Positions 20,341 through 29,252 of a stretch of DNA of 64,000 nucleotides are shown one piece after another. The DNA lies in NCBI GenBank assembly GCA_963709765.1, contig CAVPXL010000013.1:62001-126000 (forward strand), given 5' to 3'. Each line of letters begins with the position of its first letter. Position 1 is the stretch's first letter. This DNA comes from Roseitranquillus sp963709765. GTDB taxonomy: Bacteria; Pseudomonadota; Alphaproteobacteria; Rhodobacterales; Rhodobacteraceae. The translations under genes and the position numbers were made by a program. The notes under the pieces were generated by a model that was given only the letters and a program-made list of their open reading frames with translations, had not been told where the DNA came from and did no database searches.

Positions 20341-20721
20341 AGCTGCATCATGTTGCGCAGAATACCGATTAGCCTGCTTGATGTGCCAAACGTTTATGGT
20401 TCATTGCCGCCATCGCAAAGGGGACGTGCATTTACCGTTTCGGGAAATTTATCGATTTCCGCTAATCTGGATCAACAGAATAGGATCGCGAGCCGCAAAT
20501 CAACTCCATGTGACGGCTATGAGGTTCATTGTTCATCATCGGACCCCTCTGTTGACAGCGCGTCCAGAAGGTCATGTCAGTCCTGCGCCGGACAAGGTTC
20601 TGCGCGTTGCAGCGCATGATTTTCGAATCGGACTTCGGTTGGCGACGAAACCTCTGCATTTCTGCTTTTCGCCAAGTTTGCGCGCGTCTACGCTTCGGCA
20701 GGATGATCTTTTACGTCGACG
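20341..20721. other. Non-coding or decayed stretch before the Mre11-like gene
   Basis: About 380 bp of relatively low-GC sequence between the unidentified ORF and the nuclease gene. Short open frames occur but look random and overlap the next gene. It may be the boundary of an acquired segment that begins after gyrB. Confidence 0.3.
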
Positions 20722-21858
20722 GTGCCGTCCTTGTTCAATTTTCTTCATTCTTCGGATCTTCACCTTGGCAAACCTTTCGGCCGGTTCAACGAGGATCTGC
20801 GCGCGCGCCTGCGTGAGGCACGCCACCAAAAAATCTCCCGCCTCGCCAGCGCGGCGCGCCGTCTGAACGCAAGTCACGTCCTCCTCGCCGGCGATACGTT
20901 CGATGCGGAAACGCCGTCCCCACATACGTTGCGCCAGGCGATCCGGGCGTTTGCCCATGAGCAGGACATCACCTGGATCATTCTGCCCGGAAACCACGAC
21001 AGCCTTCTTGCGACCGAACTCTGGACTCGGTTCCAGAAGGAACGTCCAGGCAACGTCGTCCTGGCTCTCGAGGAAGGGATCTCGACCATCGCGCCCGGGG
21101 TCGAGCTTCTGGCCGCTCCCTGTCCCGTCCGGCATGCCGGGCGTGACCTCACCGAATGGATGGATGCGGCGGAGACAGAGCAGGGCGCCCTGCGCCTCGG
21201 TCTGGCGCACGGCCCAATCCAGGGCTTCAGTGAGGAAGATGCCCCACTCGACGTGATCGCACCCGATCGTGCCGGCCGCGCCCGCCTCGACTACCTCGCG
21301 CTTGGCGACTGGCATGGTCGCCTCGAAGTTTCCGCACGCTGCCATTATCCCGGCTCGCCCGAGGCTGACGGCTTCAAGCACCGCAGGACCAGCTGCGCTC
21401 TCCATGTCCGGATTGCCGCCTCCGGTGCCGTGCCGAAGGTTGCCGAGATCGAGACCGGGGATTTTCATTGGCTCGGCCTCAAGCTCGACTTTCGACCCGG
21501 TGACGACCCGAAGTCGCGCCTCGAAGCCGAGCTGCCGCCCCCGGCGTCTCGCCGCAACGCACTCGTCGAGCTCAGGGCCGTCGGGCGCCTGTCGCTGGCG
21601 GAACGGGCGCGCCTCCATCACGCCGTCGCAGACCTGGCCGACGATTTCGGCAGCCTCGACTGCGATCTCAGCCTTCTTGACCTTGAGCAGGAGCCGGCCG
21701 ATCTCAGCGAGATAGACCCGCAGGCGGGCGCGCTGCGCACTGCGGCCGACCGCCTGCTGGCGGGCTCGGAGGATACCGATGTCGCTGCCGAAACCCGCCG
21801 TGTGAAGCGTGGCGCACTTGCGCGCCTGTATGGATACGCGCTGGCGGCGCAGGAATGA
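20722..21858 (+). CDS. SbcD/Mre11-like DNA repair metallo-exonuclease
   Basis: A 378-residue calcineurin-type phosphoesterase. Metal-binding motifs occur in order: 'HSSDLHLGKPF' (about residue 9), 'LLAGDTFDAE', 'LPGNHDS', 'LAHGPIQG' and 'LALGDWHGR'. This is the Mre11/SbcD/YhaO layout. The start appears to be GTG at 20722. It overlaps the next gene, a Rad50-like ATPase, by 4 bp (ATGA), so the two products are expected to form a nuclease-ATPase complex acting on DNA ends. YhaO is an equally good family name. Confidence 0.85.
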   Translation: MPSLFNFLHSSDLHLGKPFGRFNEDLRARLREARHQKISRLASAARRLNASHVLLAGDTFDAETPSPHTLRQAIRAFAHEQDITWIILPGNHDSLLATELWTRFQKERPGNVVLALEEGISTIAPGVELLAAPCPVRHAGRDLTEWMDAAETEQGALRLGLAHGPIQGFSEEDAPLDVIAPDRAGRARLDYLALGDWHGRLEVSARCHYPGSPEADGFKHRRTSCALHVRIAASGAVPKVAEIETGDFHWLGLKLDFRPGDDPKSRLEAELPPPASRRNALVELRAVGRLSLAERARLHHAVADLADDFGSLDCDLSLLDLEQEPADLSEIDPQAGALRTAADRLLAGSEDTDVAAETRRVKRGALARLYGYALAAQE

Positions 21859-24461
21859 AGATTCGCGCCATAACGCTGCGCAATGTGCGCCGCTTCGCCG
21901 GTCAGACGGCTTCCCTGTCAGGCATCGCGGACGGGGTCACGACGATCTGCGAACCGAACGAAACCGGGAAGTCGACCTTCTTCGATGCGCTCCACGCTCT
22001 CCTTTTCGTCGATCACAAGGCCAACACCGAGGAGCTTCGCGCACTCCAGCCCTATTCCAAGGGCTCCGTCGAAGTAGCGGCCGACATAGAAACCGAGGAA
22101 GGGCACTTCCGGATCGAGAAGAAGTTCCTCAGTTCTAGGAGTGCCACCGTGACCGACCTCGGCGCCGGGGCAATCGTCGCCCAGGAAGGTGAAGCGGAAG
22201 CCTGGATCAAGAAGGCGATCGGGGCCGACCTGGCGGGTCCCGCTGGCTTGCTCTGGGTTCGCCAGGGAGTATCCGGTTTTGGCCCGGACGGTTCCGGTCA
22301 GAAGGAGAAGCGGGAACGCGACCGGCTGCGGGACGCCCGTCAGAGCCTGATGTCGACCGTCGCCGGACAGATCGACAGCGTCACAGGCGGCCGCCGGATG
22401 GACTCGATCATGAAGGCCGTGGCGACTGATCTCGATGCGCTCGCCACCAAGAACCTGTCCCCCAAAGCCAGCGGTGAATGGGGCAAGGCCACGAAACTCG
22501 TTGAGGAACTGACAACGCAGAAAGGTCAGCTCGAGGCCCAGGTCAACGCGTTGTCGCAGGCCCTGCGTCGTCGCACCGAACTGAAGCGGAAGCTCGACGA
22601 TCCCAAGGCAAGCGAAGTGGATTCCGGCCGCAGGGCCGAGATCGAGCGGCTCGATGGCGAGCTCCAGAAAGCGCACCAGCACGACAAGCAGGTGGCAGAC
22701 GCCGCGCGTGACCTCACTCTCGCAGAGCTGAAGCTGAAGTCGATCGAGGAGAGGATCGCCGAACGCGGCCGGCAGGCAGCCCGACGGCAACGGCACGCGG
22801 ACGAGGCGAAAAAGGCTGCCGATGCAATCGCCGCAATCGGGGCGAGTGCCACCTCGACCCAGGCTGCCTTCACCGAGACAGAGGCGCTCCACGCGAGCGC
22901 CGCCGACGTCTTGCGCCGTGCCCGGGCGGCGGAGAGACGTGCCATCCGCGCTCGCGAGGCGGCATCCTCGGGCAGGCGGCGCGACGAGATCGCCAAGCTG
23001 CTCAAGCGCGTGGCCGACGTCGAAAGCGACCTCAAGGCTGCACGCAAGGTTCTAAAGGCCAATCCGCTGACTTCGGCCGGGCTCGCAGATCTCGAAAGTC
23101 TTTCGCGTGACATCGCCCAGGCCGAAACGCGCAGAGATGCCGGCGCCACCACGCTGGCCATGACCTATTGCGGACCAGCGCGTGCCACGATCGCTGGCGT
23201 CGAGATCGGGGGCGACCGCAGCGTCCCGGTGCATGTCGCCACAGACATCGATCTGCCCGGCATCGGTTCAATGACGATCACTCCAGCGGTGGGGGCAAAA
23301 GACGATGCGGACATCGGCGCCCTTCGAGCCGGGCTGGAGGAGCAGTTCGGCGCCGCCGGCTGCGCGGATCTGGTCAATGCCCGAGAAATGGCCCGGACCC
23401 ATGCGAAGGCGAAGGGCGAGGAAACCGCGGCACTCGCCGCGCTCCGGGCGCTCGTGCCCGAGGGGACGGATGAGCTTCGCCGCACGATCGAGGAACTGTC
23501 GAAAACCACAGCCCCCGAAGAGGCCCCGGAGGACGATCGCGACCTGCCGTCGGTTCCCGAGGCAGAGGCTGCCGAGGAGGATGCCGGGCATGCCCTCCGC
23601 CAGGCGCGCGACGCGCGGGATCGCGCCGCCAACGCTCTGCTCGAGGCTCGCACCACATTGCGCCTTGCGCAGGAAGCCCTCGGCCAGTTTGACGACGAAG
23701 CGCAATCCGAAACGTCGGAAGATCTCGACGGTCCGCGGGCCGGGGCCCTGGGAGAAGTCGAAACTGCTCGCAAACGTCATGCCGATCTCACCGCAACGGC
23801 GTTTGCCGTCGACGATATCCGGGCCAATCGTGACCGGCTCGTGTCTGTGCGCCAGGCGGCGCAGGAGAGCCGCAACCAAGCGCGGCAAGCCCTGGGTCAG
23901 CTCGACGGCGAAATCGGTGCCCGGGCCGACGACGGTGTCGAGGCACGGCTTGAAGAGGTGCGCGGCGAACTGGAGCAGGCCGAAGCCCGGGCGGCGCGTT
24001 ATGCCTTCGAGGTCGCTACGTTGTCGGCGCTGCGCGATGAGCTGGAGAAGGCGCGAAGCGAGGCGCGTGACGCCTATTTCGAGCCGGTGAAACGGGAGCT
24101 CGTGCCTCTGATCGCGTTGTTGCACGAGGGCGCGGAGCTCGAGATGGACCCGGACACCATGTTGCCCGCCAGGATCCGTCGCGGCGCGGTCGTCGATGAG
24201 TTCGATGTGCTGAGCGGCGGTGCAGCCGAGCAGATCGCGATCCTCACCCGGCTTGCCTTCGCACGCCTCTATGCGCGACAGGGGCGGCAGGTTCCCGTGA
24301 TCCTCGACGATGCGCTGGTCCATTCCGACGACGACAGGATCATCCGGATGTTCACGGCATTGACGAAAATCTCCCGTGACCAGCAGATCATCGTGTTCAG
24401 TTGCCGTAGCCGCGCGTTCGAGGAACTCGGCGGGCGCCGGCCCCAGATCGAGATCGCGTAA
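21855..24461 (+). CDS. SbcC/Rad50-like (YhaN-type) AAA ATPase
   Basis: An 868-residue protein with N-terminal Walker A 'CEPNETGKSTFFDALHALLF' (about residues 32-51), a long charged coiled-coil middle, and C-terminal signature 'LSGGAAEQIAILTRLAFARL' plus Walker B 'VPVILDDALVHSDDDRII'. This is the split ABC-ATPase plan of Rad50/SbcC/YhaN. I see no CxxC zinc hook in the coiled-coil region, unlike classical Rad50, which favours YhaN. It is translationally coupled to the Mre11-like gene upstream. Confidence 0.85.
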   Translation: MKIRAITLRNVRRFAGQTASLSGIADGVTTICEPNETGKSTFFDALHALLFVDHKANTEELRALQPYSKGSVEVAADIETEEGHFRIEKKFLSSRSATVTDLGAGAIVAQEGEAEAWIKKAIGADLAGPAGLLWVRQGVSGFGPDGSGQKEKRERDRLRDARQSLMSTVAGQIDSVTGGRRMDSIMKAVATDLDALATKNLSPKASGEWGKATKLVEELTTQKGQLEAQVNALSQALRRRTELKRKLDDPKASEVDSGRRAEIERLDGELQKAHQHDKQVADAARDLTLAELKLKSIEERIAERGRQAARRQRHADEAKKAADAIAAIGASATSTQAAFTETEALHASAADVLRRARAAERRAIRAREAASSGRRRDEIAKLLKRVADVESDLKAARKVLKANPLTSAGLADLESLSRDIAQAETRRDAGATTLAMTYCGPARATIAGVEIGGDRSVPVHVATDIDLPGIGSMTITPAVGAKDDADIGALRAGLEEQFGAAGCADLVNAREMARTHAKAKGEETAALAALRALVPEGTDELRRTIEELSKTTAPEEAPEDDRDLPSVPEAEAAEEDAGHALRQARDARDRAANALLEARTTLRLAQEALGQFDDEAQSETSEDLDGPRAGALGEVETARKRHADLTATAFAVDDIRANRDRLVSVRQAAQESRNQARQALGQLDGEIGARADDGVEARLEEVRGELEQAEARAARYAFEVATLSALRDELEKARSEARDAYFEPVKRELVPLIALLHEGAELEMDPDTMLPARIRRGAVVDEFDVLSGGAAEQIAILTRLAFARLYARQGRQVPVILDDALVHSDDDRIIRMFTALTKISRDQQIIVFSCRSRAFEELGGRRPQIEIA

Positions 24462-24554
24462 ACCCGGTATACGCGCCGATCACGGTTCCCGATGTCGAGA
24501 TCCGGACTTCGGTAATATGCGTTCGCGGGGTGCGGACAGCGCCCCTGCTTCGGC

Positions 24555-24872
24555 TCAGATCGTCGGTTCCGGCGCATCGTCGAGAGTGGCAAGAATTCCG
24601 GCGACGACTTCGCGCAGCCAGCGATGGGCCGGGTTCGTGGTCGCCCTGCGGTGCCAGATCATCCGGATCTCGACAGCGGGAACCAGGATCGGCGGGACGT
24701 AGAGATCAAGATCCAGCTGCGGCGCCATCTGCACGGCGAGCTGTTGCGGGATCAGAGCCACGAGATCGCTCGCGGCCACGGCCCGCAGTACGCCCGAAAA
24801 GAACGGCATCGTCATCACTACCCGTCGCTCGCGCGCCACTTTGGCCAGCACGGCGTCGCCCAGGGTCTTCAT
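24555..24872 (-). pseudogene. LysR-family regulator remnant (C-terminal part only)
   Basis: About 105 residues that read as the end of a LysR substrate-binding domain: 'PFFSGVLRAVAASDLVALIP', 'AVEIRMIWHRRATTNPAHRW', then 'LREVVAGILATL'. The N-terminal DNA-binding half is absent; the sequence upstream on this strand is the 5' region of the divergent cupin gene. It is therefore probably a decayed regulator cut by a deletion. Confidence 0.6.
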
Positions 24873-24907
24873 CTTGCCCTCCGCCCGGACGAAAGGAGAA
24901 AGACGCG

Positions 24908-25345
24908 ATGAAAGACCACGTTCCGGGTCGCGGCACGGTCGAATGGTGCGGCGTCAGCTATCGCACCATCCTGCAGGCTGCCGGCATGTCCATCGTCAAT
25001 TCGGTCACACCCGCCGGCGAGGGGCCATCACGTCACGTCCACGCCAACGAGGACGAGATCTTCGTCACCCTGACCGGCGAGATCGAATTGTGGCTCGAAG
25101 GCAATCGCCGGCTCATCGGACCGGGCGAGGCGGCCCTTGTTCCAAAGGGCAAGGAACACATGTTCCGCGTGCTCGGAGCGCAGCCAAGCCGCCACCTTGT
25201 CATCCTGATGCCGGGCGGGTTCGAAGAGCTTCTTCGTCGAAATGGCCGACGGCGGCTACAGATCCCCGAACAGATGGAGCAGATCGCTGCAATCGCCGAA
25301 CGCTACGGCCTGACGTTCACCGGGCCGCCGCTGGAGGACGAATGA
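24908..25345 (+). CDS. Cupin-domain protein
   Basis: A 145-residue single-domain cupin. Motif 1 is visible as 'PSRHVHANEDEIFVTLTGEI' (two His and a Glu as metal ligands, about residues 41-60), and motif 2 as 'GPGEAALVPKGKEHMFRVLG'. The substrate is unknown. The ATG at 24908 follows a GGAGAAAGACGCG spacer. Its stop overlaps the ATGATG start of the next gene. The divergent LysR remnant may once have regulated it. Confidence 0.82.
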   Translation: MKDHVPGRGTVEWCGVSYRTILQAAGMSIVNSVTPAGEGPSRHVHANEDEIFVTLTGEIELWLEGNRRLIGPGEAALVPKGKEHMFRVLGAQPSRHLVILMPGGFEELLRRNGRRRLQIPEQMEQIAAIAERYGLTFTGPPLEDE

Positions 25346-25785
25346 TGCGGGGCACGGCTTCGCTCTTCTTCGCGACCGGGGCGGTCTGCGCGTTGGCCGG
25401 AATGGCCTGGGGCATCCAGATGTCCGCGACCCATGACCATACGCTGTCGCCGGCGCACGGGCATCTCAACCTGATCGGCTTCGTCGCCATGTCGATCTTC
25501 GGCGCCTATTAAGCACTGACGCCGCGCGCCGCAGCGGGTTGGCTGGCACGCCTTCACTACGGGTTGACGCTGGTAGCGGTGCTGGTGCTTGTCCCGGGGA
25601 TCGTCAGCGCGATCAGCGGCACCGGAGAGGCGGCGGCGAAGGCGGGCTCGCTCCTTGCCTTTCTGGCGATGGCGACATTTCTCGTCGTCGTGTTGCGCCA
25701 CGGAGTTCGGGCCCGAGACCGCCCGTCGCGACGGGCAGGTCGGCACGGCGTTTCCTGCCGGATGAGGCCATCCAACCTGACTTGA
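25342..25785 (+). pseudogene. Small membrane protein with an in-frame stop
   Basis: The first 56 codons give a membrane helix and 'SATHDHTLSPAHGHLNLIGF', a motif typical of small integral proteins with four or so helices found near oxidases. Translation stops at a TAA (25510-25512) after 'SIFGAY'. The same frame then continues for about 90 codons with two more helices ('YGLTLVAVLVLVPGIVSAIS', 'SLLAFLAMATFLVVVL'). One base change (TAA to TAC or TAT) would restore a full protein. Function unknown. Confidence 0.6.
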
Positions 25786-25899
25786 CCCCGCCATCCGCTG
25801 CGGCCTACTCGTCGCCTGAGACGGCGAGGCCGGAGGGCGGATGACGCGGTACAGGTTCATTTTCATCACCGCCCGACCGGAAATCCGGTGCGGGCGGTG

Positions 25900-26760
25900 A
25901 TGCCGTCCGACCGGGTCGTCCTACTGGGGACCAAGGGCGGCCCCGCGATCCGGCCTGGTGCGGTTGCCATGCCGAGCTCGTCGCTTCTGGTGGTCGACGG
26001 CCGTGCAATGGTCATCGATTGCGGGCTGGGAGTGACTCGGGGGCTCGTGGATGCGGGACTGTCGCTGACCGCGCTCGAACGGGTGTTCGTCACCCACCTG
26101 CATTCGGATCATGTGCTGGAACTCGGGTCGCTGCTGCACACCGCCTGGACCGCCGGCCTCTCGGCGCCGGTCACCGTGCATGGGCCGCCGGGGATCGCAG
26201 CGGCATGGAACGGGTTCATGGCCGCCCTAAGCTACGACATCGACCTGCGGATCGAGGATGAGGGGCGGCCCGACCTGCGCCTCTTGATCCGGGTCGAGAC
26301 CTATGGCGAGGGCGCGCTCGATGTGCCGGGGCTGGACGTGGCCGCGCTGCGGGTGCCGCATCCGCCGGTCGCCGACTGCTTCGCGCTGCGCTTCGACACG
26401 CAAGGCTGGCGTGTCACCTTCGGTGCCGACACGGCGTTTCATCCGCCTCTGGCGGCGTTCGCGCGGGGCTCAGACGTGCTGGTACACGAGGCGATGCTGG
26501 AGGAAGGTGTCGAGGCGTTGTGCCGCGCGACCCCGGCCGCGGACCGGCTCCGCGCGCACCTGATGGCGTCCCACACGACCCTGGCCGATGCCCTGCGCAT
26601 CGCCCGTCAGAGCGAGGCCCGCCAGAGCGTGCTGAACCACCTTGTCCCCTTTGACATTCCCGGGTTCGGCCGCGCGGACTGGGAGGCGGCCCTCGCACGG
26701 CACGACATGCCGAACGTCCGTATCGGCCATGACGGGATGGTGGTTCTGCGAGAGGGCTAG
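25900..26760 (+). CDS. MBL-fold metallo-hydrolase (RNase Z-like)
   Basis: A 286-residue metallo-beta-lactamase-fold protein with the metal motif 'VFVTHLHSDHVLELGSLLHT' (HxHxDH), a later 'FGADTAFHPPL' and 'MASHTTLADALRIA', plus a final 'LNHLVPF' histidine, as in the RNase Z / arylsulfatase-like subgroup. No exosite or tRNA-specific feature could be judged, so the substrate is unassigned. I chose ATG 25900; GTGs at 25888 and 25897 are also in frame. It is convergent with the phosphatase gene, with 4 bp between them. Confidence 0.8.
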   Translation: MPSDRVVLLGTKGGPAIRPGAVAMPSSSLLVVDGRAMVIDCGLGVTRGLVDAGLSLTALERVFVTHLHSDHVLELGSLLHTAWTAGLSAPVTVHGPPGIAAAWNGFMAALSYDIDLRIEDEGRPDLRLLIRVETYGEGALDVPGLDVAALRVPHPPVADCFALRFDTQGWRVTFGADTAFHPPLAAFARGSDVLVHEAMLEEGVEALCRATPAADRLRAHLMASHTTLADALRIARQSEARQSVLNHLVPFDIPGFGRADWEAALARHDMPNVRIGHDGMVVLREG

Positions 26761-26764
26761 TCCG

Positions 26765-27502
26765 CTATGCCGCCGGCAGGAGCGGGATGCGGCCGGTCTC
26801 CGACAGGAGCCAGCACTTGCGCCCTTCGAACACCGCGACCGCCAGAGGCCGACCGTAGCCCGCGCCGGCATCCAGATCGACCCGATTGCCGAAATGCGTC
26901 GGGTGTTCCAGCGCGGTATGGCCGTGCACCACGAGCCATCCGTGATCGCTATCGTCGAACAGGAAATCGTCGCGGATCCAGACCAGGTCGTCTTCGGACT
27001 GATCGGCCACGCAGATGCCCGGGCGGATGCCGGCATGGACGAACAGTAGCTCGTCCGTCTCGTGCCAGAGCGGCCGCTCGGCCAGGAAGTCCAGATGCGC
27101 CTGCGGTACGCGGTCCCGGGCCTCCCGTCGCGCCTCTTGTGCCGAGAGGTCGAGGGCGATGCCGTAACTCGCCAGCGTCTCGCGACCGCCGACGCCTGGG
27201 TGGAGCCAGTTCGAACCGGGCGTCTTGAGGCCCCAGTCGTTCAGGACTCCGTCGCGCACGAAGTTCAGAAACATCCGATCGTGATTGCCGCGCAGCACGA
27301 TCCAGGGTTCGTTCCGGGCGATACCGGCGATCATCCGGTCGATGACTCCCGACGTGTCCGGCCCCCGGTCGTTCAGATCGCCGAGATGAACCACAGGCGC
27401 CGCGACCGTTCCCTCGCGAGCCCGGTCCTCGGCGATCAGGTCGTGAACGCGCGCGAGCTCACTGTCGTAGCCATGTATGTCGGGGATCGCGTAGATCGTC
27501 AT
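26765..27502 (-). CDS. PPP-family metallophosphoesterase
   Basis: A 245-residue calcineurin-like phosphatase with 'YAIPDIHGYDSEL' at the N-terminus, then 'HLGDLNDRGPDTSGVIDRMI', 'VLRGNHDRMFLNFV', 'HETDELLFVHAGIRPG' and 'LVVHGHTALEHP'. These are the PPP motifs of bacterial serine/threonine phosphatases and diadenosine tetraphosphatases; I cannot choose between them. It lies 59 bp downstream of serA on the same strand and may be cotranscribed. Confidence 0.85.
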   Translation of the reverse strand: MTIYAIPDIHGYDSELARVHDLIAEDRAREGTVAAPVVHLGDLNDRGPDTSGVIDRMIAGIARNEPWIVLRGNHDRMFLNFVRDGVLNDWGLKTPGSNWLHPGVGGRETLASYGIALDLSAQEARREARDRVPQAHLDFLAERPLWHETDELLFVHAGIRPGICVADQSEDDLVWIRDDFLFDDSDHGWLVVHGHTALEHPTHFGNRVDLDAGAGYGRPLAVAVFEGRKCWLLSETGRIPLLPAA

Positions 27503-27561
27503 CCCGGCCCTTTCCTGCGGCTGTCGGCCCGGCGCCGCCCTTTCGGACGGCGCCGCTATCG

Positions 27562-29157
27562 TCACGAAACGTCGAAGCGAAGGGGTTGCACCCGCTGGAA
27601 CATGCCCGTGGCCTTGAGCTTGTCGATCACCATCGCCGGAACCGGCTCGTCCACGTAGAGCAGCGCCACCGCGTTCTGGCCCCGGTCGCTGCGGCCGAGG
27701 GTAAAGTTCGCAATGTTCACCGAACCTTCCCCCAGCGTGGCGCCGAGCGTGCCGATGATGCCCGGCACGTCGTAGTTCGTCGTGTAGAGCATGTGCTCCC
27801 CGACTTCCGCATCCAGCATGACGTCGCGGATCTGGATGAAGCGCGGCTTGCCGTCGGAAAAGACCGATCCGGCGATCGAGCGCTCGCGATTGGAGGTCTG
27901 GATCGTGACCTTGATGTAGCCCTCGTAGATCCCGGTCTGGTCCTGCGTCGTTGTCGAGATGTCGATCCCGCGTTCCTTGGCCAGGACGGGGGCAGAGACC
28001 ATGTTCACGTCCGGGTTGGTGGACTTCATGATGCCGGCGACGGCAGCCGCATTGAGGGCGGCGGTCTTCATGGTGGCGGCGACGCCGTCGTAGATCAGGT
28101 TGATCGCGGTGATGGGCTCTTCGGTGGACTGGCCGATGAAGTCGCCCAGATAGCCGGCAAGCTTGACCCAGGGGCCCATGATCTTGGCCTCCTCGGCGGT
28201 GACCGAGGGCATGTTGAGTGCGTTGCTGACGGCGCCGGTCAGCAGGTAGTCCGACATCTGCTCGGCCACCTGCAGGGCGACGTTCTCCTGCGCCTCGGTC
28301 GTGGCGGCGCCGAGATGCGGGGTGACCACGACATTGTCGAGCCCGAACAGGGGGCTGGCGGTCGCCGGCTCCTCTGCGAAGACGTCGAAGGCGGCGCCGG
28401 CGACGCGGCCTTCCCTGATCGCTTCGGCCAGCGCCTCCTCGTCGACGAGGCCGCCGCGGGCGCAGTTGATGATGCGCACCGACGGCTTGAGCTTGGCGAT
28501 GTTCTCCTTCGACAGGATGTTGCGCGTCTTGTCGGTGAGCGGGACGTGAAGGGTGATGAAATCGGCCCGCTTGAGCAGCTCGTCGAGGTCGACCTTGGTG
28601 ATGCCGAGCTGCGTCGCGCGCTCTTCCGACAGGAACGGGTCGAAGGCAATTACCTTCATTTTCAGACCCCTGGCGCGGTCGCAGACGATCCCGCCGATGT
28701 TGCCGGCGCCGATGACGCCGAGGGTCTTGCCGGTGAGTTCGACCCCCATGAAGCGGGATTTCTCCCACTTGCCGGCGTGCGTGCTCTCGTTGGCCTGGGG
28801 GATCTGGCGGGCGACGGCGAACATCATGGCGATGGCGTGCTCGGCGGTCGTGATGGAGTTGCCGAATGGCGTGTTCATCACGATCACGCCGCGCTTGGAC
28901 GCCTCGGGGATGTCGACGTTGTCGACCCCGATACCCGCCCGGCCGATCACCTTAAGCTTATGAGCTTGTTGGAGAACTTTCGCCGTGGCCTTGGTCGCCG
29001 AGCGGATGGCGAGGCCGTCGTATTCGCCGATCACGGACAGGAGCTTGTCCTTGTCCTTGCCGATCGAGGGGTCGAACGTGACGTCGATTCCGCGGTCGCG
29101 GAAGATCTGCACGGCGGTTTCCGACAGCTTGTCGGAGACGAGAACCTTGGGTGCCAT
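27562..29157 (-). CDS. serA: SerA, D-3-phosphoglycerate dehydrogenase
   Basis: A 531-residue long-form PGDH: N-terminal substrate domain ('MAPKVLVSDKLSETAVQIFR'), NAD-binding Rossmann segment 'LGVIGAGNIGGIVCDRARGL' (about residue 147), catalytic His region 'TPHLGAATTEAQENVALQVA', an intervening ASB domain, and a C-terminal ACT domain for serine regulation ('DVPGIIGTLGATLGEGSVNI'). It catalyses the first step of serine synthesis. It follows serC with 95 bp between, on the same strand. Confidence 0.96.
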   Translation of the reverse strand: MAPKVLVSDKLSETAVQIFRDRGIDVTFDPSIGKDKDKLLSVIGEYDGLAIRSATKATAKVLQQAHKLKVIGRAGIGVDNVDIPEASKRGVIVMNTPFGNSITTAEHAIAMMFAVARQIPQANESTHAGKWEKSRFMGVELTGKTLGVIGAGNIGGIVCDRARGLKMKVIAFDPFLSEERATQLGITKVDLDELLKRADFITLHVPLTDKTRNILSKENIAKLKPSVRIINCARGGLVDEEALAEAIREGRVAGAAFDVFAEEPATASPLFGLDNVVVTPHLGAATTEAQENVALQVAEQMSDYLLTGAVSNALNMPSVTAEEAKIMGPWVKLAGYLGDFIGQSTEEPITAINLIYDGVAATMKTAALNAAAVAGIMKSTNPDVNMVSAPVLAKERGIDISTTTQDQTGIYEGYIKVTIQTSNRERSIAGSVFSDGKPRFIQIRDVMLDAEVGEHMLYTTNYDVPGIIGTLGATLGEGSVNIANFTLGRSDRGQNAVALLYVDEPVPAMVIDKLKATGMFQRVQPLRFDVS

Positions 29158-29252
29158 CGAAGCACTCCTTGAGCTGAAATCAGGTGTATTGCGACCCGTA
29201 TTGCGGGCGTATTGCTGGACGTATAGCTGCGACTGCGCGCAACGCCCCGTTG

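Noticed and set aside
20378..20866. A 162-codon frame upstream of the Mre11-like gene
   Set aside because: It overlaps the nuclease N-terminus in another frame, and its composition looks random.
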